A stretch of DNA of 64,000 bases from the NCBI RefSeq assembly GCF_900108945.1, contig NZ_FNYE01000030.1, positions 34,282 through 98,281 on the forward strand, read 5' to 3'. The position numbers and the translations under genes were made by a program. Positions within the stretch are counted from its first letter, which is position 1. Each line of letters begins with the position of its first letter. The stretch comes from Paraburkholderia diazotrophica. Its GTDB lineage: Bacteria; Pseudomonadota; Gammaproteobacteria; Burkholderiales; Burkholderiaceae. A model generated the notes under the pieces. That model searched no databases and was not told the DNA's origin. It was given only the letters and a program-made list of their open reading frames with translations. Positions 25,208-34,197 of this stretch are shown one piece after another.

Positions 25208-28200
25208 GCAAGCGGCGCGGCGCCCTCATCCGGCGACGCGCCGCCCGCGACTTTCGGCGCTGTGCTGTCTTTCGATGCAGGCTCGTCGAGCAACGGCTGC
25301 AGCGCGGGCGCCATCGACTTCAGCAACTGCACGGCGAGCGCGCTCGTGAAGTCATAGCGCTTCGCATACGGCTCGTGCACGACGGCCGTCAGCGTGCCGA
25401 AGAAGCGGTCGCCGATCGCGAACACGAAGGTCGCCGTGCGGTTGACCTTGCGCGACTCGATCAGCCTGCGGCCCTTCGCGTAGATATTGAGGCGCTGGTC
25501 GCCCGTGCCCGTCTTGCCGTAGACCTCCATCGTCTTGCCGTCGGGGAACGTCATGCCGCCCGCGAGACGCCTCGCCGTGCCGCCCGTGACGACATCGCGC
25601 AACATGCCCTGCACGACGCGCGCGATATCCGGCGACACCGCTTCGTTCGGCTGCGGCGCCGCGTGCACGAAGCGCGTTTCATACGGCGTGCCCTTCGCGA
25701 ACTCGAGATCCGCGATGCTATGCGTCGGCGCCTGCTCGCCCCGGTTCGCGATCACGCCGATCAGTTGCGCGAGCGCCGCCGGCCTGTCGCCCGACGCGCC
25801 GATGGCAGCCGCATACGACGGCGTCAGATGCGCGAACGGATAGCCGAGCGCCTGCCACGACTTGCCGATCGCGTCGTATGCATGCTGCTCGACCATGCGG
25901 CGGATGCGACGGTCCTGCGTCGCGTGATAGCGCGTCTTGAAGAGCCACTTGTACGCGTCGGCGCGCACATCGCGGCTCGCGTCCATCACTTCGTTCGCGC
26001 TCGCAGCGGGATGCACGCGCAGATAGTCGACGAGCCACAGCTCCAGCGGATGCACGCTCGAAATATACGCGCGGTCGTTCAGATTGAACTTGTCGATGCC
26101 GTACTTCACGTAGAGTTGCGCGAGCGCGTCGTCGGGCGGATTGGCCTTCGGCGTGTTCTTCAGCTGCGCGCGCATCTGCTCGTTGAACCACGCCTGCGGC
26201 GCATCGGGCCGCACGCTGCGCAACACGGTCGCGAGCTTGGGCGGCGACTTGCGCACGCCGCGCAGCAGGATCGCGACCATCTCGTCCTGCGTCTTGCCGT
26301 GATACTTCGTGTAGAAACGATTCATGTACACACGGCTTTCCTGATCGGCGAAACGCGTCAGGTACATCTTGCGCGTATCGGGATCGTCGAGCCATTGCGA
26401 CGACGGGCCGGATGTCCTGATCGTTTCGTAGTGGACGATGTCGCGCATCAGCCGCACGAACACGAGATTCACCGAATGCTGGAAGGCCTGGTGCACGGTG
26501 AGGATGCGCGAGTTTTCCTCGGCCTCGAAGTTCGTGAACGCCTGCGCGCCGCCGCCCGTGTAGAACAGCTCGCCCGCGTTCGCCGAGTACTTGCGCTCGA
26601 CGGACGCATCGAGCATCGCGGAAAGCGAGCGGTCCTTTGTGTGCATCAGGTAATCGACGGCCCAGCGCGTCAACGCGTCTTCGCGTTCGGGCTTCACGGC
26701 GCGCAATTCGTCGACGCTCATCTGCCCATAACGCTGATTCAATTCCGTCACGATCTGCAGATACGTGATCAGCGTGCGCAGCTTCGCCGTCGAGCCCAGG
26801 TTAAGGCGCGCGCCCGAGTTGATGTCGAACGGACGGTTGACGCTGTCCGTCTGCACGCGCAGCAGGTTCTCGCCATCACGCTTTTCGAACAGCGTGAAGC
26901 TGAACGCAATCTTGGACGGATCGTCCTTCGGCTGCAGCATGTTGAAGCCGTACAGGCCCGCTGCCTGCGCGCCGTCGCGTGTCGCCGCGTCGGCGAGCCG
27001 GTCGCTGACGTCCTGCTGAACCTTGTCGTTCATCGTCGACGTGACGCGCACATCGAGGCGGTCGAGGTCATACAGATTCGACACGCCGAGCGACGACATC
27101 AGATGCGTGCGCAAGGACGTGACGGCCTTGCGCGCAACGTACGAATCCAGGGACGTCGCGAGCTTGCCGCGCGTCAGCACGAGTTGCTGCGAGAGCGCCG
27201 CGTCGCGCAGTTGCGCGCCGATCACGCCGTTCGCGGCCAGCAGGCGCAGGTAACTTTCCGTCAGCGCATTGAGTTCGGCGTTGTTGCGCAGCAGGAAGTG
27301 CGACGGCCCGCGCTGCGCGATCATCAGCGACAGCACCTGACGGAATGCGAGGCCCTGCCCGGCGAGATTGTCGGGCGTCGATGGCGCTTTCAGCACGCGG
27401 TTCACCTCGTCGAAATCGCGGCCGTACCACGCGGCGAGCCCGTCGCCGATCCCGTTGATCTCGCCGATGCCCGGCTGCGCCGCGAGCGGCACCGAGTTCA
27501 GATAGCGCACGACGATCTGCTCGCGCGCGGGCATCGTGCGCGGACCGTCGAGATACGCGCGCACCGACGCCGATGCGATCTGCCGCAGCTTTTCCTGCGG
27601 CGTCGCCGTGCGGCCGCCCGGCGAGTGGCGGAATTTCTCGATCTGCGTGGCGAGCGTGCTGCCGCCGGGCTGCGCCTGATGCCGGTTGAAGAACCGCATG
27701 CCCTGATCCATCAGCGCGCGGCTAAAACGCGTCCAGTCGATCGCGGGATTGCGGTTCGGCTGGTCGGCGTCGAGCAGATGCCGGTCTTCGATGAAAAGCA
27801 GCGCCGACACGACGACGGGCGGCACCGACGCGAAATCGTCATAGACGCGCGTCGGATACGACGAGCCGAACAGGTGCGCGCCCGTCGAGTCATAGAGCAT
27901 CAGCCCTGCCTGATCCTTTTCTTCGTAAGGAATGAAAAGGCCGTCGTCCGCGAGCGAAGCCATGCGTTCCGAATCGCGCGCCTGTGACGCGACCGAGAAA
28001 CCGCGCTCTTTCAGGCGGCGTTCGAACGCCGGCAGCAGCGCGTAGCCGAGGCGGATGTCGTAGGGGCCGTCGGTGGGAAAACGGATGGTGTCGCTCGGGC
28101 CTTCCGAAACGGTAAAACCGACGTCGCGGGTGAGCTCGGAGAGGTAGCGCGCCTGCAATCTTGACGTGTCCATTTCGATCTGGACAAAGCGCACGCCGAT

Positions 28201-28302
28201 CGCGACGGCCACGAGAAACGCGGCGAAAAAGAGCCACTTGAACCACTTCCAGACGGACGTGGTGCCGATTACGCGTAGCGGAAACCGTAGTGGCCGGTTC
28301 AT
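25201..28302 (-). CDS. large bifunctional penicillin-binding protein (transglycosylase/transpeptidase)
   Basis: Protein of 1033 residues, larger than typical class A PBPs (about 750-850). One membrane anchor (about 20-43). The GT51 transglycosylase (about 155-340) has the catalytic-type IEDRHLL (E172) and QPGGSTLATQ. The transpeptidase motifs are STAK (504-507), SVN (610-612) and KTGTG (930-934). The spacing between SVN and KTG is about 320 residues, long for the family, suggesting an insertion. It would polymerise and cross-link peptidoglycan. The ATG at 28302 has AAGGAGACGCCGCC upstream. The same frame stays open to 29727, but that part is antisense to an oxidase gene and is rejected. Confidence 0.87.
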   Translation of the reverse strand: MNRPLRFPLRVIGTTSVWKWFKWLFFAAFLVAVAIGVRFVQIEMDTSRLQARYLSELTRDVGFTVSEGPSDTIRFPTDGPYDIRLGYALLPAFERRLKERGFSVASQARDSERMASLADDGLFIPYEEKDQAGLMLYDSTGAHLFGSSYPTRVYDDFASVPPVVVSALLFIEDRHLLDADQPNRNPAIDWTRFSRALMDQGMRFFNRHQAQPGGSTLATQIEKFRHSPGGRTATPQEKLRQIASASVRAYLDGPRTMPAREQIVVRYLNSVPLAAQPGIGEINGIGDGLAAWYGRDFDEVNRVLKAPSTPDNLAGQGLAFRQVLSLMIAQRGPSHFLLRNNAELNALTESYLRLLAANGVIGAQLRDAALSQQLVLTRGKLATSLDSYVARKAVTSLRTHLMSSLGVSNLYDLDRLDVRVTSTMNDKVQQDVSDRLADAATRDGAQAAGLYGFNMLQPKDDPSKIAFSFTLFEKRDGENLLRVQTDSVNRPFDINSGARLNLGSTAKLRTLITYLQIVTELNQRYGQMSVDELRAVKPEREDALTRWAVDYLMHTKDRSLSAMLDASVERKYSANAGELFYTGGGAQAFTNFEAEENSRILTVHQAFQHSVNLVFVRLMRDIVHYETIRTSGPSSQWLDDPDTRKMYLTRFADQESRVYMNRFYTKYHGKTQDEMVAILLRGVRKSPPKLATVLRSVRPDAPQAWFNEQMRAQLKNTPKANPPDDALAQLYVKYGIDKFNLNDRAYISSVHPLELWLVDYLRVHPAASANEVMDASRDVRADAYKWLFKTRYHATQDRRIRRMVEQHAYDAIGKSWQALGYPFAHLTPSYAAAIGASGDRPAALAQLIGVIANRGEQAPTHSIADLEFAKGTPYETRFVHAAPQPNEAVSPDIARVVQGMLRDVVTGGTARRLAGGMTFPDGKTMEVYGKTGTGDQRLNIYAKGRRLIESRKVNRTATFVFAIGDRFFGTLTAVVHEPYAKRYDFTSALAVQLLKSMAPALQPLLDEPASKDSTAPKVAGGASPDEGAAPLAQ

Positions 28303-28644
28303 GGCGGCGTCTCCTTGCAGATGCCTGACCACAATAACCTCGACTGATATCAGTCTACCCGTAAAGCGCTCTTGCGAGGGGTCGGCAGTGCGACGACTTC
28401 GTGAAGTGAGTACGCCGCGCAACATAGCTGTCATGGGCGCGCAATGCAGCCGCCGTTTTCGGCGCGCGGAAATGGCGACGCGGGATTCACGAAACATCGC
28501 GTGCGATCCTTGCGGGCCGATGCCGGCGCAACATCCGCTGCTTGCGACAGCGCACAACCGCCCGCGTCGACCGCTTCGGTATACCGAATATGACGCGCGG
28601 ACGAATTTGAGTAACATAGCCGCGCACCTGACTCTCAACGCCCT
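28303..28644. promoter_or_regulatory. divergent promoter region of PBP and oxidase genes
   Basis: 342 bases without a gene, containing the palindrome at 28342-28355. No convincing sigma-70 promoter could be fixed by eye. Confidence 0.45.
28342..28355. promoter_or_regulatory. perfect 14-base palindrome, candidate operator
   Basis: GACTGATATCAGTC, perfectly symmetric, 40 bases upstream of the PBP start codon. Size and position fit a dimeric repressor or activator site. The binding protein is unknown. Confidence 0.4.
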
Positions 28645-29922
28645 ATGCAGAGCTACTACGAAGCAACCGTCGAGCGGCCCGCGCGCCCCGCATCGGCCGG
28701 CAATCTGAGCGCGAACGTGTGCATCGTCGGCGGCGGACTGGCGGGGCTGTCGACGGCACTCGGGCTCGCTGAGCGCGGCGTGCGCGATGTCGTCGTGGTC
28801 GAGGCGAACCAGGTCGGCTATGGCGCTTCCGGACGCAACGGCGGCTTCGTGTTCGGCGGCTACAGCCTCGATTGCGCGGATCTGCTGAAAATCCTCGGAC
28901 CGGCGCGGGCGCGCGAACTCTACGCGTTGACGATCGATGCCGTCGAGCTGATGCGCGCGCGCATCCGGCGTTACGCGATCGCCTGCGACGCGACGGATGC
29001 GGGCGTAATCCTCGCGAACTGGTTCGACGATGCGGCGCGGCTCGACAGCCAGCGCCGTCTGATGAAGGAATCGTTCGGCGTCGAATGGGAGACGCTGAGC
29101 GCCGCCGAACTCGCCGCGCGACTGAAGACGTCGCGCTATCACGGCGGCCTTTTCGAACGCAACGCGTTCCACTTTCATCCGCTGAAGTACGTGCTGGGCG
29201 TCGCGCGCGCGGCGGAACTGGCGGGCGTGCGCATCTACGAGAAGTCGCCCGTGAGCGCGCTGCGCAGGCAAGGCGCGGGCTTCGTCGTCGAGACGGCGCA
29301 AGCGTCCATCGACGCGCGGCATGTCGTGATGGCGGGCGGCGGCTATGCGCGCAACGTCTATCGGCGCGTCGAGCGCGCCGTCCTCCCGATCGCGACCTAC
29401 GTGATGGCCACGGAGCCGCTCGGCGCGCGTCTGTCCGAGGCGATCGCCTGCCCTTCCGCCGTCTACGACACGCGCTTCGCGTTCGACTACTACCGGCCGC
29501 TGCCCGACGCGCGCATCCTGTGGGGCGGGCGTATTTCGATTCTCGAGCGCGAGCCCGACGAAATCGCGCGCCTGCTGCGCCGCGATTTGCTGAGGGTCTA
29601 TCCGCAACTGCGCGACGTTCGCATCGAACACGCGTGGGGCGGCCTGATGAGCTATGCGCGGCACAAGATGCCGCAGATCGGCCAGAGCACGGATGGCGTC
29701 TGGTACGCCGTCGGCTTCGGCGGACATGGCATGGCGCCGACGACCGTTTCCGGCGAGTTGCTCGCGGCCGCCATCGCGGGCGAGCGCCCCGTGCCTGAAG
29801 CGTTCGCGACGTTCGGCCTCACGCGCACATTCGGTGCGCTGGGGCTCGCCGCCGCGCAGCTGACCTACACGGCGATGCAGACGCGCGATGCGCTCGCGGA
29901 CCGTCCTCGGCGTGCGTTATGA
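28645..29922 (+). CDS. FAD-dependent oxidoreductase (PuuB-like amine/amino-acid oxidase)
   Basis: DAO-family flavoprotein of 425 residues. The dinucleotide-binding motif VCIVGGGLAGLSTALGLAERG is near residue 30. GYGASGRNGGFVFGGYS is typical of gamma-glutamylputrescine oxidase and related enzymes, and the C-terminal HKMPQIG then GVWYAVGFGGHGMAPTT is the flavin-closing segment. The likely reaction is oxidative deamination of a gamma-glutamylated amine or another secondary amine. It is 25 kb from puuDA, so a role in polyamine use is possible but not shown. Followed by a TetR gene 116 bases downstream. Confidence 0.83.
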   Translation: MQSYYEATVERPARPASAGNLSANVCIVGGGLAGLSTALGLAERGVRDVVVVEANQVGYGASGRNGGFVFGGYSLDCADLLKILGPARARELYALTIDAVELMRARIRRYAIACDATDAGVILANWFDDAARLDSQRRLMKESFGVEWETLSAAELAARLKTSRYHGGLFERNAFHFHPLKYVLGVARAAELAGVRIYEKSPVSALRRQGAGFVVETAQASIDARHVVMAGGGYARNVYRRVERAVLPIATYVMATEPLGARLSEAIACPSAVYDTRFAFDYYRPLPDARILWGGRISILEREPDEIARLLRRDLLRVYPQLRDVRIEHAWGGLMSYARHKMPQIGQSTDGVWYAVGFGGHGMAPTTVSGELLAAAIAGERPVPEAFATFGLTRTFGALGLAAAQLTYTAMQTRDALADRPRRAL

Positions 29923-30038
29923 CATGCGCGGCGCGGCTCGCGCGCATGCGCGGCAATGATGTTGCACATGCCGCCAGGCCGCGCCGGACGGCATTTTCGA
30001 CATGCTAGAATGAATCGTCATCGCCGCCGGAATACACA

Positions 30039-30731
30039 ATGAAAAAGGGAAGCCGAGCTATTGCGCCCGAGCCAGTCGACACCCCCAAAGAAATCTCCGA
30101 ACCACGGCGCAAATATGATCCCGAAGAGACGAAGCGCAACATCCTCGAGGTAGCGACGCAGGAGTTCTCGTCGATGGGACTCGCGGGCGCACGCGTCGAC
30201 GCGATCGCCGAGCGCACCAACACCACGAAGCGCATGCTCTACTACTACTTCGGCAGCAAGGAAGGGTTGTACGAGGCCGTGCTCGAAAAAGTGTATGGCG
30301 ACATCCGCTCGCTCGAGCAGGATCTGCACGTGAGCGATATGAGCCCTGTCGAAGGCTTGCGCAGCCTCGTCGAATTCACGTTCGACTATCACGACAAGCA
30401 CCGCGACTTCGTGCGCCTCGTGACGATCGAGAACATTCACGGCGCTAAGTACATCGAGCAGGTGAAGACCTTCAAGAGCCGCAACGCGAGCGTGATTCGC
30501 ACGATCGAAGATCTGCTCGCGCGCGGTGTCGCGTCGGGCGACTTCCGAGATGACATCGATGCGATCGATCTGCACTTGCTGATCAGCTCGCTGTGCTTTC
30601 ACCGGATCGCGAACCGGCATACGTTCGGCACGGCGTTCGGGCGCGATCCCTCGCATGCGAGGCTGCGGGCGCGGCATCGCGCGATGATCGTCGATGCGAC
30701 GTTGAGGTTTGTGAAGCGGAATGACGCTTAG
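30039..30731 (+). CDS. TetR/AcrR-family regulator
   Basis: Protein of 230 residues. A charged leader of about 28 residues precedes the TetR helix-turn-helix (about 35-85): ETKRNILEVATQEFSSMGLA, then GARVDAIAERTNTTKRMLYYYF with GSKEGLY. The helical C-terminal ligand/dimer domain follows. It is convergent with the MFS-aroE-aroQ operon, from which it is separated only by the repeat element, and is the nearest candidate regulator of that operon. Confidence 0.87.
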   Translation: MKKGSRAIAPEPVDTPKEISEPRRKYDPEETKRNILEVATQEFSSMGLAGARVDAIAERTNTTKRMLYYYFGSKEGLYEAVLEKVYGDIRSLEQDLHVSDMSPVEGLRSLVEFTFDYHDKHRDFVRLVTIENIHGAKYIEQVKTFKSRNASVIRTIEDLLARGVASGDFRDDIDAIDLHLLISSLCFHRIANRHTFGTAFGRDPSHARLRARHRAMIVDATLRFVKRNDA

Positions 30732-31465
30732 GGTCTTTTTGGTCTGCGGCGTTGATTGGTTCTTTTTGGCGTGCCGCTGGCATCCGCGATGCGCCTCGCG
30801 GCGCGGGGGTTGCCCCTGTGCGGGGCGGCACTCACTTTCTTTGCCGCCGCAAAGAAAGTAAGCAAAGAAAGCGGGCTCACACCGCCAGTGCTTGACCTTT
30901 ACCCACGGGCTCTCAACGTCCCGTGTTTCGAGCGACGGCATGCTGGCCAATGCGCGTTGCCAACGCACGGGTTAAATGCCTCACCCGCTTCATGCACTCG
31001 TGGCATGGCCAAGGGTATCGAACGTTCCAGCGCCGCATGCCGGTAGTGAATCAGGTTGCTGTGTCGTAAAGGGCAACGCCCGCACTATGCGGGTGTGTCG
31101 CATAGCGAGGGTGTCCTGTGCGGCGCGAATGCCTACACACAGTTTGCCGCATAGGGGCGTGCGAATATTCGATATCGCGTGCTTCAGCACGGGTACATGA
31201 AGCAGGTGAGGCGCTTAAACAGAACGCTGGCAACACTCATGGGCCAGGATGCTGTCGTGCGAACGATGGGGACGTTGAGAGCCCGTGGGTAAAGGTCAAG
31301 GACTGGCGGTGTGAGCGGCTTTCTTCTGCCTACTCTTCTTTGCCGCGGCAAAGAAGAGTAGGTGCCGCCCCGCACAGGGGCAACCTACGCGCCGCCAGGC
31401 GCATCGCGGATGCCAGCGCAAAGGCAAATCAACGAAAAGCGTCGCAGACGAAAAACAAAAGAACA
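30732..31465. repeat. dispersed palindromic repeat element, complete copy
   Basis: Fills the whole space between two convergent stop codons (TetR and MFS). The ends mirror each other: on both sides, reading inward, there is CATCCGCGATGCGCCT, GGTTGCCCCTGTGCGG (left side GGGTTGCC), an A/T-rich TTCTTTGCCG hairpin, CTCACACCGCCAGT, then ACCCACGGGCTCTCAACGT. The inner block 30873-30922 pairs with 31271-31316 at all but about one position. A unique centre of about 340 bases holds shorter hairpins. The same block order recurs at 63523-64000, inverted. No transposase; the small reading frames within are not credible genes. Confidence 0.85.
31329..31362. repeat. perfect 34-base palindrome inside the repeat element
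   Basis: CCTACTCTTCTTTGCCG followed directly by its reverse complement. The same sequence recurs at 63541-63576 with one more paired base on each side. The equivalent left-end hairpin at 30834-30859 is ACTTTCTTTGC-CGCC-GCAAAGAAAGT. Confidence 0.9.
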
Positions 31466-32824
31466 TCAGTCGTGCAGGACGATCCGCTTGATATCCCCAA
31501 CGATAAAGATATACGACAGCGCCCCAACCAGCGCGACCACGCCGATAAACACCAGCGCGCCCACGAAAGAACCCGTCGCCGACACGATGAAACCCACCAC
31601 CAGCGGCGTCACGATGCCCGCCAGGTTCGCGGCGAAGTTGAAGATCCCGCCCGTCACGCCGAGCAGGCCGTCGGGCGCGATATCCGACACCAGCGTCCAG
31701 CCGAGCGCCGCCATGCCCTGCGCGAAGAACGCCACCGACAGGATCACGATCACCGTCACGTTGCTCTCGACGTAGTTCGCGAGAATGATCGTCGACGCGA
31801 GCAGAAGACCGGCGATGATCGGAAGCTTGCGCGCCACGTTCGCCGACACGCCACGGCGCAGCAGCCAGTCCGAGAACGTGCCGCCGAACATCACGCCGAT
31901 CGAAGCCGCGATGAACGGCATGATCGCGAAGAAGCCGATCTTGAGCCAACCCATGTGACGCTCGGTAGCGAGGTAAGTCGGGAACCAGGTCAGGAAGAAT
32001 ACGAGCGTCGAGTTGCCCGCGAACTGGCCGAGACAGATGCCCGTCAGTTGACGATGCTTCAGCAACTGCCCGATCGTGCGCCAGCTGAAGCCGCCGTTGT
32101 TACCGGTAGCAGCCGTTGCTTCCTTCGATGCCCTGCGATGCGTCAGACCGCCGCCCGCTTCGATGTACTCCAGCTCGGCCGCGTTCGCACCCGGATGATC
32201 GCGCGGCTCGCGATAGAAGCGCCACCACACGAGACCGAACACAACACCCACACCGCCGACGACCCAGAAGAGCGAGCGCCAGCCGAACGCGCCCATCAGC
32301 GCGAACAGGAACGGGCTGAAGAACGCGAGTCCGATGTATTCGCCGACGGTGTAGGTGCCCGTCGCCATCGCGCGCTCGCTTTGCGGAAACCACGTCGCGA
32401 CGATGCGGCTGTTGGTCGGAAAGCACGGCGCTTCCGTGACACCAAGCCCGAGTCGGCACGCGAGCAGCGCGCCGACGTTGTGCACAAAACCTTGCGCGAG
32501 CGTGAAGCACGACCACAGCGTCATCGACAGGTAGTACGTGATCTTGCTGCCGAAGCGATCGAGAAACAGTCCGCCCGGAATCTGCGACGCGACATAGCTC
32601 CACGAGAACGCCGAGAACATCACGCCCATCAGCGCGGCGCTGATGCCGAGTTCCTTCGTCAGTTGCGGTGCGGCGATGCCGAGCACCGTGCGGTCCAGGT
32701 AGTTGATCATCGTACCGATCGCGAGCAGCGCGAGGATGCCGTAGCGCGCCTTCGAGCGGCGCGCGGTGGCCACGCTCTTCGGCGGGGCGGCCGATGCGTC
32801 GGGATGTTGAATCGATTGCGGCAT
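31466..32824 (-). CDS. MFS transporter, anion:cation symporter type (probable quinate/shikimate uptake)
   Basis: Inner-membrane symporter of 452 residues with 12 predicted helices. It resembles the ACS family that takes up sugar acids and aromatic acids: MINYLDRTVLGIAAPQLTKE in helix 1, FSWSYVASQIPGGLFLDRFG (motif A region) and LGLGVTEAPCFPTNSRIVATW. It lies 63 bases downstream of aroE on the same strand, so quinate, shikimate or dehydroshikimate is the likely substrate; this is inferred from context. Confidence 0.85.
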   Translation of the reverse strand: MPQSIQHPDASAAPPKSVATARRSKARYGILALLAIGTMINYLDRTVLGIAAPQLTKELGISAALMGVMFSAFSWSYVASQIPGGLFLDRFGSKITYYLSMTLWSCFTLAQGFVHNVGALLACRLGLGVTEAPCFPTNSRIVATWFPQSERAMATGTYTVGEYIGLAFFSPFLFALMGAFGWRSLFWVVGGVGVVFGLVWWRFYREPRDHPGANAAELEYIEAGGGLTHRRASKEATAATGNNGGFSWRTIGQLLKHRQLTGICLGQFAGNSTLVFFLTWFPTYLATERHMGWLKIGFFAIMPFIAASIGVMFGGTFSDWLLRRGVSANVARKLPIIAGLLLASTIILANYVESNVTVIVILSVAFFAQGMAALGWTLVSDIAPDGLLGVTGGIFNFAANLAGIVTPLVVGFIVSATGSFVGALVFIGVVALVGALSYIFIVGDIKRIVLHD

Positions 32825-32887
32825 GGTTGTCTCCGTGTCCAGGGCAGGACCTGTCGTGGTGCGTAGTAGTAGTGCGCGTGGCGCGTG

Positions 32888-33742
32888 TCAGCGGTTCAGC
32901 AGCGACTGCAGGTGCGCGTACATCCGTTCCGGGTCCGGCTCGCGGCCCGTGAAGATACGGAAGGCGTCGACGGCCTGATAGACGGCCATGCCGCCGCCGC
33001 TCAACGTGCGGCAGCCCACTTCTTCAGCGGCTTGCAGCAGCGCCGTGCGAATCGGGAAATAGACGATGTCGGCGACCCACAGCGCGCGATGCAGCAGCTC
33101 GGCGGGCAACGGCATGCCGGGCAGCTTCGCCATGCCCGTCGGCGTTGCGTGAATGAGGCCCGTGGCCTGTTCCATCGCGCCCTGAAGGAACTCGCCAGCG
33201 CTCACCGTCGCGGCGGGGAAGCGCTCCTGCAATTCGGCGGCGAGCGACTTCGCACGCGCGCTGTCGACGTCGAACACGGTCAGTGCGCGCGTGCCCATCA
33301 TCAACGCCGCGTGCGCGACGGCCGCGCCCGCGCCGCCCGCGCCCAGTTGCACGACGCGGTCGAGATTCGCGCCCGGCAGCCCGCGCTGAAACGCGCGCGC
33401 GAAACCGGACCAGTCGGTGTTGTGGCCGATGCGCTTGCCGTCGCGCAACAGCACCGTGTTGACGGCGCCGAGCGCGCGGGCGTCGTCGGAGAGTTCGTCG
33501 AGCAGTGGAATGATCTGCTGCTTGCACGGATACGTGACGTTGAAGCCGTTGAAGCCCATCCGCTCGGCGGCGACGATCAGCTCCGGCAGCGCGGACGCGT
33601 CGAGCTTCAGCGCTTCGAGATCGATGCGCCGGTAGACGTATTGCAGGCCGAGCTGACGGCCCTCTTCTTCGTGCATCGCGGGGCTCAGCGACCCGCCGAT
33701 GCCCGAACCGATCAGACCCACCAGATACGATTGCGTGCTCAT
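32888..33742 (-). CDS. aroE: shikimate/quinate 5-dehydrogenase, catabolic type
   Basis: NAD(P)-dependent dehydrogenase of 284 residues. Substrate site SLSPAMH near residue 17; catalytic Lys in FNVTYPCKQQI; NTDWSGFA instead of the biosynthetic NTDG; nucleotide loop GAGGAGAAVAHA. The NVTYPCK and NTDWSGF variants are those of catabolic quinate/shikimate dehydrogenases, supporting a role in quinate use rather than chorismate synthesis. The start codon overlaps the aroQ stop by one base (TAATG), implying coupled translation. Confidence 0.88.
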   Translation of the reverse strand: MSTQSYLVGLIGSGIGGSLSPAMHEEEGRQLGLQYVYRRIDLEALKLDASALPELIVAAERMGFNGFNVTYPCKQQIIPLLDELSDDARALGAVNTVLLRDGKRIGHNTDWSGFARAFQRGLPGANLDRVVQLGAGGAGAAVAHAALMMGTRALTVFDVDSARAKSLAAELQERFPAATVSAGEFLQGAMEQATGLIHATPTGMAKLPGMPLPAELLHRALWVADIVYFPIRTALLQAAEEVGCRTLSGGGMAVYQAVDAFRIFTGREPDPERMYAHLQSLLNR

Positions 33743-34197
33743 TACTTCACCTTCTTCGACTTCAGGATTTCTGCCATGCGCTCGAGCGCGAGCACATAGC
33801 CTTGCGTGCCGCAGCCGCAAATCACGGCTTCCGCGACGGCCGACACATACGAGTGATGCCGGAACGACTCGCGCTTGTGGATGTTGGAGATATGCACTTC
33901 GATCACGGGCTTCGCAATTGCAGACAGCGCATCCGCGATCGCTACCGACGTATGCGTATAAGCGGCGGGATTGATCACGATGCCGTGCTGCGTCTCGCGC
34001 GCTTCATGGAGCCAGTCGATCAGCTGATGCTCCGCGTTCGACTGACGGAAATCGATCGCGAGATCGAGCCGTTCGCCCGCCTCGCGGCAACGGCGCGCGA
34101 CATCGTCGAGCGTTTCTGCGCCGTAGATAGTCGGCTCTCGCGTGCCGAGCAGGTTGAGATTGGGTCCGTTCAGGACCAGCACCGACGCAAAGCTCAT
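33742..34197 (-). CDS. aroQ: type II 3-dehydroquinate dehydratase
   Basis: Protein of 151 residues, normal for type II dehydroquinases that interconvert 3-dehydroquinate and 3-dehydroshikimate. Active-site segments: VLVLNGPNLNLLGTREPTIYG, the Asn/His loop GIVINPAAYTHTSVAIADAL, and EVHISNIHKRESFRHHSY. The ATG at 34197 has GGAGCGG upstream; an in-frame GTG at 34212 is less likely. First gene of aroQ-aroE-MFS. Confidence 0.93.
   Translation of the reverse strand: MSFASVLVLNGPNLNLLGTREPTIYGAETLDDVARRCREAGERLDLAIDFRQSNAEHQLIDWLHEARETQHGIVINPAAYTHTSVAIADALSAIAKPVIEVHISNIHKRESFRHHSYVSAVAEAVICGCGTQGYVLALERMAEILKSKKVK

Noticed and set aside
24325..27987. Plus-strand open frame of 1220 codons
   Set aside because: Antisense shadow of the ROK and penicillin-binding-protein genes; Arg/Ala/His-rich with no motif, caused by high GC.
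28303..29727. Upstream continuation of the PBP reading frame (total 1508 codons)
   Set aside because: The extra part is antisense to the FAD oxidase and the ATG at 28302 has a clear ribosome-binding site followed by a membrane anchor.
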